Positions 8,693 through 20,288 of a DNA stretch of 64,000 nt are shown piece by piece; the stretch's first letter is position 1; each line of letters starts with the position of its first letter. The DNA is from Proteiniphilum acetatigenes DSM 18083 (lineage in GTDB: Bacteria > Bacteroidota > Bacteroidia > Bacteroidales > Dysgonomonadaceae): contig NZ_KB905697.1 of NCBI RefSeq assembly GCF_000380985.1, positions 310,001-374,000 on the forward strand. Reading direction: 5' to 3'. The notes under the pieces are model-generated. The model saw nothing but the letters and a program-made list of their open reading frames with translations, ran no database searches and was not told where the DNA came from. The position numbers were made by a program, and so were the translations under genes.

Positions 8693-9844
8693 TTATTGAA
8701 CTGAAAATTTGTAAATACACCGGCTGGTATATTTCTCCCCAGGCTTAAGGTAGGGTGATGGCCAGTCCGGCTTGTTAGGAGAGTCCGGATATTTTTGTGT
8801 TTCCAGACAAATAGCATTGCGTTTATTATATACGGCACCATACTTACCGGTTATCGTTCCATCAAGGAAGTTTCCTGTATACACCTGTACTCCCGGTTCA
8901 ATTGTGTATACTTCCAGTTGAATACCGGTAACAGGCGAATAAACCGTAGCTGCCACCTGCGAAATGTCGCCTTTGGTATTCAGCACCCAATTATGGTCGT
9001 AACCATCACCATTTTTCAACTGATCAAAATCATATTGGTCGATACGCTCACCTATAGCAGTAGGTGTCCTGAAATCCATCGGCGTACCCTCCACTTTTTC
9101 GATTTTCCCTGTCGTCATAAATGTGTCATCCACCGGAGTGTACTCATCCGCATTGATCATCAACAGGTCATTGAGGATAGTGTTATTGGCATCACCCGAC
9201 AGATTGAAATAAGAGTGATTGGTCAGATTAACCACCGTCTCCTTGTCCGTTTCAGCTTCATATTGCAGGTCAATGGCATTATCATTTGTCAACGTCATCG
9301 TCACCTTCACATTCAGGTTACCGGGAAATCCGGCTTCTCCGTCTTCCGACAGGTAAGTTAATACCACTGATTGCTCATTCGGCTGGACAGCATCAAAAAC
9401 TTTAGAATCAAATCCTTCCGGCCCCCCATGCAGGGTATGTCCGAAATTGTTCTGGGGCAATTCATATTCCACACCGTCCACAGTAATCTTTCCGTGTGCA
9501 ATCCGATTGCCGTAACGACCGATAGTAGCACCGAAATTATTGTTGATATTGATATAGTCCTGTATGTTATTAAACCCAAGCACTACATCCTGTAATTTAC
9601 CATCCCTGTCGGGAACCATCACCGAGACAATTCTTCCACCGTAGTTGGTTACGGTAACCTCCACACCGTTCGCATTCTTCAGTACATAAAGGTTGACCGA
9701 GTCACCGTTTACGACTGCCTGAAAGTCGCTCTTCTTCAATCCCGAGAGTGTTGTTTCCTCCGCGGGAGCCTCTTTTTGTTTGTTGGTACATCCGGCTATG
9801 GCTATGATTGCCAGCAGCAGGATTAATCGATTGATTTTTATCAT
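8693..9844 (-). CDS. galM: Aldose 1-epimerase (galactose mutarotase), lipoprotein
   Basis: The enzyme interconverts alpha and beta anomers of aldoses such as galactose and arabinose. The 383-residue protein starts with a lipoprotein signal (LAIIAIAGC, Cys19), so it acts outside the cytoplasm. Typical GalM motifs are present: ATIGRYGNRI (about 107-116), NLTNHSYFNLSGD (about 207-219, with the catalytic His) and a C-terminal ETQKYPDSPNKPDWPS (about 350-365) close to the catalytic Glu. It is the last enzyme of the minus-strand polysaccharide locus. This fits the release of galactose or arabinose by the upstream GH2 and GH43 enzymes. The gap to the preceding gene is 63 nt. Confidence 0.9.
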   Translation of the reverse strand: MIKINRLILLLAIIAIAGCTNKQKEAPAEETTLSGLKKSDFQAVVNGDSVNLYVLKNANGVEVTVTNYGGRIVSVMVPDRDGKLQDVVLGFNNIQDYININNNFGATIGRYGNRIAHGKITVDGVEYELPQNNFGHTLHGGPEGFDSKVFDAVQPNEQSVVLTYLSEDGEAGFPGNLNVKVTMTLTNDNAIDLQYEAETDKETVVNLTNHSYFNLSGDANNTILNDLLMINADEYTPVDDTFMTTGKIEKVEGTPMDFRTPTAIGERIDQYDFDQLKNGDGYDHNWVLNTKGDISQVAATVYSPVTGIQLEVYTIEPGVQVYTGNFLDGTITGKYGAVYNKRNAICLETQKYPDSPNKPDWPSPYLKPGEKYTSRCIYKFSVQ

Positions 9845-9907
9845 TTTTCCTTTATATTTAATAAATTCTTTCGCAAATTTACATGATTTTATTTATGTAC
9901 CTATGAT

Positions 9908-11935
9908 TTACTTCGATAAAAATTTTTCAGCTCTGCCGGGAGAGAGCAATTCCCATAGCGATGCCACCGTCCATCCCGGAGCAAAAATATCATTATAAAA
10001 TCCTTTTCCATTGCGTCCGTAATCCCAATTGGTGTGCTGCACCACTTCGGGATAATATCCTGTTTTTGCTACACCGCACATATGGTTTTCAAACGGCAAC
10101 AGCTGACGCATCGATGAAGAGATGACTTTGACAAAATCGTCAAAACGAGGTTCATCATATCGTTTAGATAGCCAGTTCAGCACTGAACCGAACTCGAAGA
10201 TAAACACATCGATATGGTTGTTCTCTACCGATACATTCCCCCATCCTCTGGTTTCCAGACCGATGTCACCTATCATCTGCCCCTGGGCAAACGGCACATC
10301 CCACATGTAATACCAGGAAAGAGCAAAGTAGGATGCTTTAAGAGAGAGATCGGAATAGCGCTGTTGTTCATTCCCTTTGGAAATCAGTGCCAGATAGTAC
10401 ATTGCCGTTGCAGCATACAAAGAGGCCTCTTTATCTTCGCAGTTAGCATCCAAGGTAGAGGAAAAATAGTCGGCTTTGGAAATAATTTCCTTCTCCAGAT
10501 AATCAGCTGTTTTTTTAGCGGCATTCAGGTATTTTTTGTCGTTAAAATATTTATAAGCCATTACCAATGGTACCGTTACCGAAGGCGTACTACCACCGCT
10601 TCCATCTTCGATAGTCAGGTCATCATTAAACTTACGTGGAAAACTTCCGTCTTCATTTTGCAGAAGCAGGATTTTCTCCAATAGAGATTTCATTTTACTC
10701 TCCCATTCCGGATGTTTTCGGCCGTTCTCTTTTTCATACTGAAGGAAATGGAACATAGCATATAAGCCTTCGGATTGACGACGAATACTAAGTGTAAGTG
10801 TATTGGGTTTCGCCCTGTCATCATCAAAATTCACAAATTCACGGAAAAGCCCGTTGGGTGTAAAACCATGATCCAGATAACTATCGAAAACGGAATAACT
10901 ATTGGATACCAATTCGGCACGATTATTCTGCTGTCCGTATTCCAATGCATTGAATGCATTCAACAGCACCCTCCCTACAAAACCTATCTCCGCCCGGCCT
11001 ACACTTTCGCAGGTAGCCACGACCATTGCTTCTCCCGAATTGAATTTCAGGGGATGGTCGCTCACAAAACTCTGGGTGAAAAATCCGGTAAGGGTTTCTT
11101 TTACGAAATCATCGCTGAAAGGGATATCCACTGGTTCTGGACGCCAGGTATCGTAACTGTATTCCCATAATTGACGGATAAGTCCCGAAAAATCAGAAAC
11201 TTTACCCGATTGCAGGAGCCATGCCAGTTTGATCGATTCTCCTTTTTCAAGATATTGGAATGCTTCTACCGGCGGCGCCAACGTAAGTTTCCTGATATAC
11301 GTCTTCGGAGTTTCATAATAGGGAAACCCGAAAGAGATATTGGCATTACTGTTCACATTTTCAAATCCGGTATAACCAATCGATGTTTTACCGGAAACGA
11401 TCACTTCTCCTTCTTTATGTGTTGTAAGCGCTTCTTCCTTAAAATCGTCCATTCGCATAACTGAAAGATACTCCCCTGTCCTTTCATTGAAAACAGCGGT
11501 CATCGGCACACTCAACCGGTCTTCACGTACCGTCCAGCTATCAGATGTATGAAAAGAAGGCGCTTCTTTGGGTGAACGCAGATTACGGCGATACCAAAAT
11601 CCGGGCATATAGAATTGACAATCATCATGAGAGTAAGTGGTATTGATCCGCTGTTTGAAATTAAAATAGATATCTTCCTGAGCTGAGATCACCACTTCTA
11701 TTCTATTCTTTTCCACTGTCCGTGTAATGACAACCGGAATATCCTTATCTGCTTTTAATTGAACTGACCGCTCTCCCGTTGTTCCTTTCAATGGATAGTG
11801 GACGGCGTTGTTACCGGGATTTTTTAACGCTATTGAAGCATCTAAGTTGGTTACAGGAATCTGAGCAGTTATGTATCTCACATTCAGCAGACACAAAATA
11901 GCGATAGAATATAAAGTGATTTTTTTGATTTGCAT
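9908..11935 (-). CDS. Secreted protein, possible alpha/alpha-barrel carbohydrate-active enzyme
   Basis: I chose the ATG at 11935 (MQIKKITLYS) rather than the upstream in-frame start at 11977. The former begins a normal signal peptide (to about residue 24, ITAQ) and the latter lies in a tandem repeat. The 675-aa product has a beta-rich N-terminal region (about 25-280). The C-terminal half (about 300-660) consists of regularly spaced helices with aromatic and acidic residues, such as QSEGLYAMFHFLQYEKENG, QNEDGSFPRKF, EASLYAATAMYYLAL and DIGLETRGWGNVSVENNHID. That layout resembles (alpha/alpha)6 toroid glycosidases and lyases. No family name can be given. Its place in the locus supports a role in glycan breakdown. 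Confidence 0.7.
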   Translation of the reverse strand: MQIKKITLYSIAILCLLNVRYITAQIPVTNLDASIALKNPGNNAVHYPLKGTTGERSVQLKADKDIPVVITRTVEKNRIEVVISAQEDIYFNFKQRINTTYSHDDCQFYMPGFWYRRNLRSPKEAPSFHTSDSWTVREDRLSVPMTAVFNERTGEYLSVMRMDDFKEEALTTHKEGEVIVSGKTSIGYTGFENVNSNANISFGFPYYETPKTYIRKLTLAPPVEAFQYLEKGESIKLAWLLQSGKVSDFSGLIRQLWEYSYDTWRPEPVDIPFSDDFVKETLTGFFTQSFVSDHPLKFNSGEAMVVATCESVGRAEIGFVGRVLLNAFNALEYGQQNNRAELVSNSYSVFDSYLDHGFTPNGLFREFVNFDDDRAKPNTLTLSIRRQSEGLYAMFHFLQYEKENGRKHPEWESKMKSLLEKILLLQNEDGSFPRKFNDDLTIEDGSGGSTPSVTVPLVMAYKYFNDKKYLNAAKKTADYLEKEIISKADYFSSTLDANCEDKEASLYAATAMYYLALISKGNEQQRYSDLSLKASYFALSWYYMWDVPFAQGQMIGDIGLETRGWGNVSVENNHIDVFIFEFGSVLNWLSKRYDEPRFDDFVKVISSSMRQLLPFENHMCGVAKTGYYPEVVQHTNWDYGRNGKGFYNDIFAPGWTVASLWELLSPGRAEKFLSK

Positions 11936-11952
11936 ACGATTAAAATTTAGAT

Positions 11953-11980
11953 ACAAGAACCAAGACACAAGAACCAAGAC
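11953..11980. repeat. Tandem duplication, 14-bp unit x2
   Basis: The unit ACAAGAACCAAGAC occurs twice head to tail (11953-11966 and 11967-11980), just upstream of the ATG at 11935. It belongs to the class of word-like intergenic repeats seen elsewhere in the window. Confidence 0.8.
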
Positions 11981-12000
11981 AATTTAATCATGTACTTATG

Positions 12001-12015
12001 TGATAACGGTTATCA
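12001..12015. promoter_or_regulatory. 15-bp palindrome, candidate operator
   Basis: TGATAACGGTTATCA is a perfect dyad (TGATAAC-N-GTTATCA) located between the GH43 stop at 12040 and the secreted protein start at 11935. Next to it is TGCTCGTTTCAT (12016-12027 region), which recurs upstream of the GH2 gene. A binding protein cannot be named. Confidence 0.4.
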
Positions 12016-12039
12016 TGCTCGTTTCATACAAAATTTATC

Positions 12040-13047
12040 TTATTTAAATATGGGTTTTTCGGCTTCAAAAGAGGGGCTGCCCCCTTCAATATAAGGCCAG
12101 TCGTTTTCCCATTGCACCTGATCCATTACCAGCACACGTCCTTTGGGATTATCTACGGATACAGCGTGATAGAAGATCCAGTCCTGTCCCTCCTTATCCT
12201 CCACAATCTCGGAATTATGCCCTGTTCCCACAAATTTCTGATTTTTTTGAATAATTATTTCATGATGATTATCCATCATCGACCTGCCCTGCTTGTCAAG
12301 ATAAGGGCCGAAAAGATTATCGGAACGACCTGCTACAGTAGTATAGGTACTGTTCAGTCCTTCACAGCAGGATCCGATGGAAGCAAACATATAATAGTAA
12401 CCGTTCCGTTTGTGTATATACACTCCTTCGTATGCTGTCCCGGCCACCTGTTGTTTTTCTGCTCCCGGCTTCAGGGAAAGGCCATCATCCGAAAGTTCAA
12501 TGGCATAAATGCCGCGGAAGCTTCCCCAAAAGAGATATTTTTTCCCTTCCTCTTCGATATAAAAAGGATCGATAGAGTTTTGCACATTGATCTCGTTGCT
12601 GCGGAAAAGCTTACCGTGATCGGTATAAGGTCCTTCGGGCTTATCCGCTGTCGCAACACCGATGCCGCAGGTCCATTCACCACCCCAGACCGACATGGAA
12701 TAGTACAGCACATACTTTCCGTCGATGAAATTGATATCGGGTGCCCACAATCCGCCATTGGGTTCAAACGTAGGGCGGGTTGCATTGGTAAATGCGGTAC
12801 CTGTCATTTCCCAGTTGACCAGATCTTCAGAACGGTGAATAGGCATATTCCTGGTATCTTCTGTTGCAAAGAGATAGAAATAACCGTCATCTGCCCGTAT
12901 AATGGTGGGATCAGGAAGACTGTAATTAACTACAGGATTTTTATAAATATTCTCTTTATCATTAACTGGCTTATTATCTACCGGTTCAGCACTTTTACAA
13001 GAAGTAAACACGGTGATTAGAAAAAGAAATGTAACTAAGCGGATCAT
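12040..13047 (-). CDS. Glycoside hydrolase family 43 lipoprotein
   Basis: GH43 enzymes are five-bladed propellers that remove arabinofuranose, xylose or galactose from polysaccharides by inversion. The 335-aa protein has a lipobox (LITVFTSC, Cys17). The catalytic base is Asp46 in YSLPDPTII. The mid-protein Asp is in SIDPFYIEEEGKKYLFWGS, and the acid Glu in AYEGVYIHKRNGYYYMFAS. WAPDINFIDGKYVLYYS is a typical blade. Its ATG is 3 nt after the stop of the BNR gene, so the two are one operon. Substrate specificity (arabinan or arabinogalactan side chains) is inferred from the locus. Confidence 0.88.
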   Translation of the reverse strand: MIRLVTFLFLITVFTSCKSAEPVDNKPVNDKENIYKNPVVNYSLPDPTIIRADDGYFYLFATEDTRNMPIHRSEDLVNWEMTGTAFTNATRPTFEPNGGLWAPDINFIDGKYVLYYSMSVWGGEWTCGIGVATADKPEGPYTDHGKLFRSNEINVQNSIDPFYIEEEGKKYLFWGSFRGIYAIELSDDGLSLKPGAEKQQVAGTAYEGVYIHKRNGYYYMFASIGSCCEGLNSTYTTVAGRSDNLFGPYLDKQGRSMMDNHHEIIIQKNQKFVGTGHNSEIVEDKEGQDWIFYHAVSVDNPKGRVLVMDQVQWENDWPYIEGGSPSFEAEKPIFK

Positions 13048-13050
13048 TCT

Positions 13051-14183
13051 TTATTTTTTAATAATTTTTCCTTTGATCATCCATACACCGATCTTATCGG
13101 AATTAAAGTTTGTAGAAGCCAGAGCAGCAATGGTATTATCTCCTAAATCATACAATGAATTCCATTTTGCCTCTTTCGACAGTGGTACATCAAAAGGCTG
13201 CGAAGGATTCCTGAAACCAGAGGGACTATCGCTCACTACAACTTCCATGGTAGACAGTTCCCAATCGGAAGACCTGTTTTTCGTAGTCTGGTAAGAGAGC
13301 ACATAGACCCCTTTATCGGTAAGTACCAGATAAGGAGCTCCGGCATAGACCTCACTCCCCAGTGGGTCTCTCAAAGCCGAATAACGATAAGGTGAATCTT
13401 CCAGAACAGGGTTTGCCCAGGCCTGTTCAACCGGACTCTGTACCAGCCAGGGTTTAAACTGCTTTGACAAGTTGTCTTCAATAGCCACATATATTTTACT
13501 GCCATCATGTACTGCCACAGGCATTCCATCCCGTTTCCCTTTCCGGAAAGAGACTGTGGTATGTTCTTCCGACCATGAAGCACCGTTATCAGTGGAATAG
13601 AGCATAGAGATCTCCTGCTCATCGGAATCGCGATAAGGCGATTCATTGGCGAAATAAAGATGTAATGTACCGTTGGGTAATATGAGGAAAGAAGGCTCCC
13701 AACATCCGTCCCTGAAATAAGTTCCGGCCTGGTAAAGAATATCCGCCTCCGTCCATGTAGCTCCATTATCCCTACTCCTTTTCAATGCGATAGAAAAAGG
13801 GAAAACACCTTCATCACGTGGACGCAGGTTAGAGGCAAGAAGGATGTCACCATTGTCCAGTTGGATTACTTCAGGATTGGCTATATTCACTCTTGTACTT
13901 TCACCGGTTTGTTCATCTGTATAATTAAATGCTTCGTATGCCATCACCGGTTCACTCCAGGTTGTACCTTCATCGGTACTTTTTTTCACCATCAGATCAC
14001 CTCTCCTGTTCTCATACACCACGATAAGAGAGTTATCCTTTAACCTCCGCAGACGGGGATAGCCACCCTCATCTGCAATGCAGATGAGGGTATTCTTTTC
14101 CCATGCAATGAAATAATCTTCACTTCCCTGTTTTTCCTCACTTTGACAAGTAATGAAAGTGAAAAACAGGAACAGAAATAGAT

Positions 14184-14205
<22 letters not shown>
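13051..14205 (-). CDS. BNR/Asp-box propeller glycosidase, sialidase or GH93-like, lipoprotein
   Basis: The 384-aa lipoprotein (FFTFITC, Cys20) contains three Asp-boxes: STDEGTTWSEP, SRDNGATWTEA and STDNGASWSEE. These mark a six-bladed sialidase-type propeller. The stretch FRDGCWEPSFLILPNGTLHLYF resembles the WEP-containing blade of GH93 exo-arabinanases, and the sialidase FRIP-type arginine motif is not evident. I therefore favour an arabinan-active GH93-like role over a sialidase, with moderate certainty. Its start overlaps the 3' end of the GH2 gene by 22 nt, and the GH43 gene follows after 3 nt. This indicates translational coupling. Confidence 0.75.
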
Positions 14206-15995
<1,790 letters not shown>

Positions 15996-16148
15996 AAGAC
16001 AATATTTATTATTAACATTAAAGTCATATGGAACTCGCATTTAATCATTATCTTTAGTGTAATAATGTTCCTGCTCGTTTCATGTTGATATTATTTTAAA
16101 TAAAATTATAATTTTGAGTTTACGAAAATAGATGTTTATAAATAAACA

Positions 16149-16179
16149 AAAAAGTACAAATTAGTCAAAAAGTACAAAT
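16149..16179. promoter_or_regulatory. Two 13-bp direct repeats upstream of GH2 gene, candidate regulator site
   Basis: AAAAAGTACAAAT occurs at 16149-16161 and again at 16167-16179, with an 18-bp period. It lies about 155-185 bp upstream of the GH2 start and just past the stop of the hybrid regulator. AraC-type output domains often bind direct repeats, so this could be a site for the adjacent regulator. That is inference. Confidence 0.4.
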
Positions 16180-16200
16180 ACAATCTCATTCTGATTTCTT

Positions 16201-19200
16201 TTATTCAAAATCTTTGGGTAAAACCCCAAATTGCTGTTGAAAACACTTGGTGAAGTAAGAAGGTGAATTAAATCCAACCATATAACAGATCTCATTTACT
16301 TTGTAAACTTTTTCCTTGAGTAACTGTGCTGCTTTTTTCAGACGCTCTACCCTGATATACTCATTAGGGGTCAGATCCAGCACACCTTTTATTTTTCGGT
16401 AAAAACTGGCACGGCTCATATTGAACTGTTCCGATATATCTTCCACAATGAATTCGGAATTGTCAAGATTTTCCTGTACGATGGCATGTAGTTTTTTAAC
16501 AAATTCTTCATCTGATTTGGTACGTACTATGCTGTTGGCACCGATAAACGGATTTTTCAGAAATGTTTCACGCAGTTTTTCCCGGTTCTGCAGCAGATTA
16601 GCGATCTGCGCCATCAGCACTTCTAAAGAAAAGGGTTTATCAATATAGGCATCGGCGCCTGTCTCAAATCCCTGTACTTTAGATTCTACATTTACTTTTG
16701 CCGTGAGCAGTATCACCGGTATATGGCTGAATTCAATATCGAGTTTCACCCTTTTGGTCAGTTCCAGACCATCCATTTCCGGCATCATAATATCGCTCAC
16801 AATAAGACTCACATTTTCCTCACGGAGTATTTCCAGTGCCTGCATCCCGTTTTCTGCCGTCTTTATATGATAATGCGACGATAGAAACTTTTCTTCAAAC
16901 CGCAACAATTCCACATCATCGTCGACCAAAAGTATGGTATAAGCCGCTACCGTTTTTTCAACATTTATACCCGGCTCCCTTTTTCCCAATTCTCTTTCTG
17001 TTTCGGATACAGCTTTATCGGTCTCACCAACCGGCAGTGTAAGGTGAAAAAGGATCCATTCATCCTCATTTTCCAAAACCAGATTTCCTTTATGCAGTTC
17101 AGCCAAAGATTTGGAGAGCGCCAACCCGATACCTGTACCTGCAGTTTTACCATCTTTCTCTTTATCGAGATGCACAAAAGGTTTGAAGATCTCCTCCCTA
17201 TATTCATCCGGAATTTTCTCTCCGTCGTTTTCTGTAAGCAGATGAAACATGTTGTTCTGTTCATCGGTTGAAATATACGCCTTCATCCGTACACAACTGT
17301 CACAATACTTAATGGCATTATTCACTAAATTACTGACTATTTTCAGGAAAGCTTCTTTATCAAGCAGCACAAAAATATCATTATCTGGCAGATCAAGTTC
17401 AAAGGTCAAATTACGTTGCCTTGCCAGAGGGGTGAAACGCAGAAATGTCTCCCTGATCAGTTCCGAAGCATTCTGCCTGCGGAGGTTCAGAGAATAAGCA
17501 TCCGATTCAGTCTTGCGAAAATCTAATAACTGATTGGTCAGATTGAGCAGTCTATCGGTATTCTTACTCATAATTTGAAGATTCTCCTTTACATTATCGG
17601 AGACCTGTTCAGTCATGATCACATGATCGAGTGGTGCTTTAATTAATGATAACGGTGTACGTATCTCATGCGCCACATTGGTGAAAAAGTCGATCTTCGA
17701 CCGGTATAATTCCCGTTCTTTTTCACTCTCAAATATCCTCATTTTACGTCGTTGAACACGTTGTTCACGCATATTTAAAACACGGAATAATAGTATAATT
17801 GAAAATGTAAGCAGCAAGAAATAAATTAAATAAGCCCATCCACTTAACCAGAATGGCGGACGTATCTGAATGGCAAGCGTCTTTATATTCCCCGCATTTT
17901 CATTTTCTTCATCTCCATTCAATTTGACTATAAGTCTGTATTTCCCCGGCATCAGATTTGAATATATGATATCTTGTTTATCCTTTACACGAATCCACTC
18001 TTTATCAAACCCTTCCAGTTTATATAAGATATTATTGGCATTCAAGTTGGAATAGTTGAGTACGGCATATTCCAATCTGAAAGAATTCTTACTATATGGT
18101 AAGATCAACTCATTGGTATAGAGAATACTTCCCTTTAATAATGATCTTTCGTCTGCAGGACTTACCCGCTCATTTTTCACAAATAATTCCGTAAAGACAA
18201 TGGGTACATCAAGTTTTGTTTCACTAAAAGCAGAAGGATTAAAACGAACAAAACCATCAGTAGAACCGAAATAGATCGTTCCATCGGAAGCCTTGTAACT
18301 CGATTTATAATTGAACTGATTGGTTTTTAACCCATTATCCACTGTATAATTTCTGAAAGTTCCCGATAAAGGATTATAACAGACAAGCCCTGAATTAGTA
18401 GAGAGCCATAAATTGGCATTATCATCCTCTACTATTTGATACACCACGTCGTTTGGCAATCCTTTGGCACTGTTGAATGTAATAAATTCTTCAGTCTGTT
18501 TATCGAAACGGTAAAATCCTCCGCCTTCCGTGGTAACCCACAACCGTTTCCGGCTATCCTCAAAAACGCTTGTCAACTTATTGTATAACGTGTTTCTTGC
18601 ACCGGAAGGATCATACAGGAAAACGTCCCACTCACGGGTAGCAGGGTCATACCGGTAAAGACCTTTAGTAAAAGTAGATACCCATATCTTCCCATCTGTG
18701 TCTTCAAAAATATCCTGAATATAAATTCCCTGAAATTCCTCAATACGGGTAAAGTTGTCTTCATTATAATTATAAATATTCAACCCGGACAGGTTGCCTA
18801 TCCACAATGTATTCTGGCGGTCTTTATGGATGGCAAAAGTACTGTTATGGCTGATAGAGTTCGGGTCATCAGACTGTATGTAAGTAACCAACTCTCCTGT
18901 TCTCAGGTTATACCGGTTCAATCCTTTCGAAAAGGTACCAATCCATAGATAATCTCCATCAGCATACAGAGCATGAATATTCGTATAAAGCGATTGCAAG
19001 GCAGACGGTAACGGCAAAAATTCATTCCTTACCGGATCGAACAAATTCAGGCCGTTATCTTCCGTACCTATCCATATTTTTCCGTCGGGAGCGCTGCAAA
19101 ATTCACGCACACGGCTACCTTTCATACCGTTATCCTGGGCAACAGGATAGAATAACTCGAATTGGTTATACTGGTTGGAATAATAATCGACTCCTCCAAA

Positions 19201-20208
19201 AAACGAGCCGATCCAAATTCCACCTTCCCTGTCTTTATAAATGGAATAAATCGCGTTGTCGGACAAGGAGTATGGGATATACCTGTTGTGACGAAGATTG
19301 TTGACTTCTCCGGTTTCAGTGTTATAGATATACAATCCAGATTCACTACCGATCCAGATCGTCTGCGGATCAATCCTCGCCAAACACCGGGCAAATATCG
19401 GTTCACCATATGCGTCTTCATCCAATAAAACACGATGTGTCATATTAACGGTATTTACACTTATAATACCTTTCGTAGATGAAGCAATCAGCAGTTGGTT
19501 ATACTCGTCTGCCACCACTTTCCATATCTCCCCTGTATTATATACCAGATCTTCGTCGTCTCTCAGGCGATGCTCGGAAACCTCTCCCGTTTTTTTATCG
19601 ATCCGGATAAAAGGCAGATTATAAGGAAATGCCCAGATGTGTCCGTCCCGGCCAAGACAAAGACTTATCATTCTCATCCCTCCCGGGGTCTGGGGTATAG
19701 GATAATAGGTAAGCGTATCTGCCCTGAAATTATAACAGAAAACACCCTTTTCCTCTACGGAAATCCACATATCACCGTCGTTATCCAACAAGATATCGCT
19801 GACAACACCATCCATCGATACATGATCGGCCGGAGTCTTTTCGAAACGGTTGAACTCCTCACTACGGGGATTATAAATATAGATCCCGTCATCAGTCCCT
19901 ACCCAGAGGTTATCATTTTTATCCTGAAGAATACGGTGGAACACATTGTCACGCAGGTTCCCACCGGGAGAGAATTTAAAGATCTTGAATGAAGTACCGT
20001 CAAAACGGTTTAAACCGTCTTTTGTACCGAACCACATAAATCCCTGATTATCCTGAAAAATGGTAAAAACAGTATTCTGGGATAATCCGTTATTTATATT
20101 GTAATGTTTAAAGGAATAGCCTGGTAAACAGAACAGTTTCCCGCTGTCCATCATCAAAATAATGAACAACAAAATAATATGGTGTAAATTCTGTTTCTTC
20201 TTACTCAT
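16201..20208 (-). CDS. Hybrid two-component system protein (sensor kinase, receiver, AraC-type output)
   Basis: The ATG at 20208 (MSKKKQNLHH) was chosen over the upstream GTG at 20229 because it directly precedes the signal/anchor helix. The 1335-aa protein spans the inner membrane. Its periplasmic part holds about fourteen Reg_prop repeats (motifs such as FWFGTKDGLNRFD, IWIGTEDNGLNLFD) forming two propellers, then a Y_Y_Y domain (about 690-770). A transmembrane helix lies at about 780-800 (WAYLIYFLLLTFSIILLF). The HisKA H-box NVAHEIRTPLSLIK is near 840, followed by the HATPase. The receiver has Asp near 1138 in VSDIMMPEMDG. A C-terminal AraC HTH lies at about 1235-1333. It should sense an oligosaccharide from the locus and activate it. 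It lies between the GH43 and GH2 genes. Confidence 0.95.
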   Translation of the reverse strand: MSKKKQNLHHIILLFIILMMDSGKLFCLPGYSFKHYNINNGLSQNTVFTIFQDNQGFMWFGTKDGLNRFDGTSFKIFKFSPGGNLRDNVFHRILQDKNDNLWVGTDDGIYIYNPRSEEFNRFEKTPADHVSMDGVVSDILLDNDGDMWISVEEKGVFCYNFRADTLTYYPIPQTPGGMRMISLCLGRDGHIWAFPYNLPFIRIDKKTGEVSEHRLRDDEDLVYNTGEIWKVVADEYNQLLIASSTKGIISVNTVNMTHRVLLDEDAYGEPIFARCLARIDPQTIWIGSESGLYIYNTETGEVNNLRHNRYIPYSLSDNAIYSIYKDREGGIWIGSFFGGVDYYSNQYNQFELFYPVAQDNGMKGSRVREFCSAPDGKIWIGTEDNGLNLFDPVRNEFLPLPSALQSLYTNIHALYADGDYLWIGTFSKGLNRYNLRTGELVTYIQSDDPNSISHNSTFAIHKDRQNTLWIGNLSGLNIYNYNEDNFTRIEEFQGIYIQDIFEDTDGKIWVSTFTKGLYRYDPATREWDVFLYDPSGARNTLYNKLTSVFEDSRKRLWVTTEGGGFYRFDKQTEEFITFNSAKGLPNDVVYQIVEDDNANLWLSTNSGLVCYNPLSGTFRNYTVDNGLKTNQFNYKSSYKASDGTIYFGSTDGFVRFNPSAFSETKLDVPIVFTELFVKNERVSPADERSLLKGSILYTNELILPYSKNSFRLEYAVLNYSNLNANNILYKLEGFDKEWIRVKDKQDIIYSNLMPGKYRLIVKLNGDEENENAGNIKTLAIQIRPPFWLSGWAYLIYFLLLTFSIILLFRVLNMREQRVQRRKMRIFESEKERELYRSKIDFFTNVAHEIRTPLSLIKAPLDHVIMTEQVSDNVKENLQIMSKNTDRLLNLTNQLLDFRKTESDAYSLNLRRQNASELIRETFLRFTPLARQRNLTFELDLPDNDIFVLLDKEAFLKIVSNLVNNAIKYCDSCVRMKAYISTDEQNNMFHLLTENDGEKIPDEYREEIFKPFVHLDKEKDGKTAGTGIGLALSKSLAELHKGNLVLENEDEWILFHLTLPVGETDKAVSETERELGKREPGINVEKTVAAYTILLVDDDVELLRFEEKFLSSHYHIKTAENGMQALEILREENVSLIVSDIMMPEMDGLELTKRVKLDIEFSHIPVILLTAKVNVESKVQGFETGADAYIDKPFSLEVLMAQIANLLQNREKLRETFLKNPFIGANSIVRTKSDEEFVKKLHAIVQENLDNSEFIVEDISEQFNMSRASFYRKIKGVLDLTPNEYIRVERLKKAAQLLKEKVYKVNEICYMVGFNSPSYFTKCFQQQFGVLPKDFE

Positions 20209-20288
20209 TGAACCAAAAGCACAAACCACCTGTCATATATTCCGGAAAGCATCCAGCAATTTTCCGACAACAAGATAAGGAAATATTT

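Noticed and set aside
11936-11977. Upstream start of the barrel-like secreted protein
   Set aside because: It lies in a tandem repeat and would place 14 unlikely residues before a normal signal peptide.
12112-13020. Long plus-strand frame (302 codons) opposite the GH43 gene
   Set aside because: It is fully antisense to a well-supported GH43 lipoprotein and its translation has no recognisable domain pattern.
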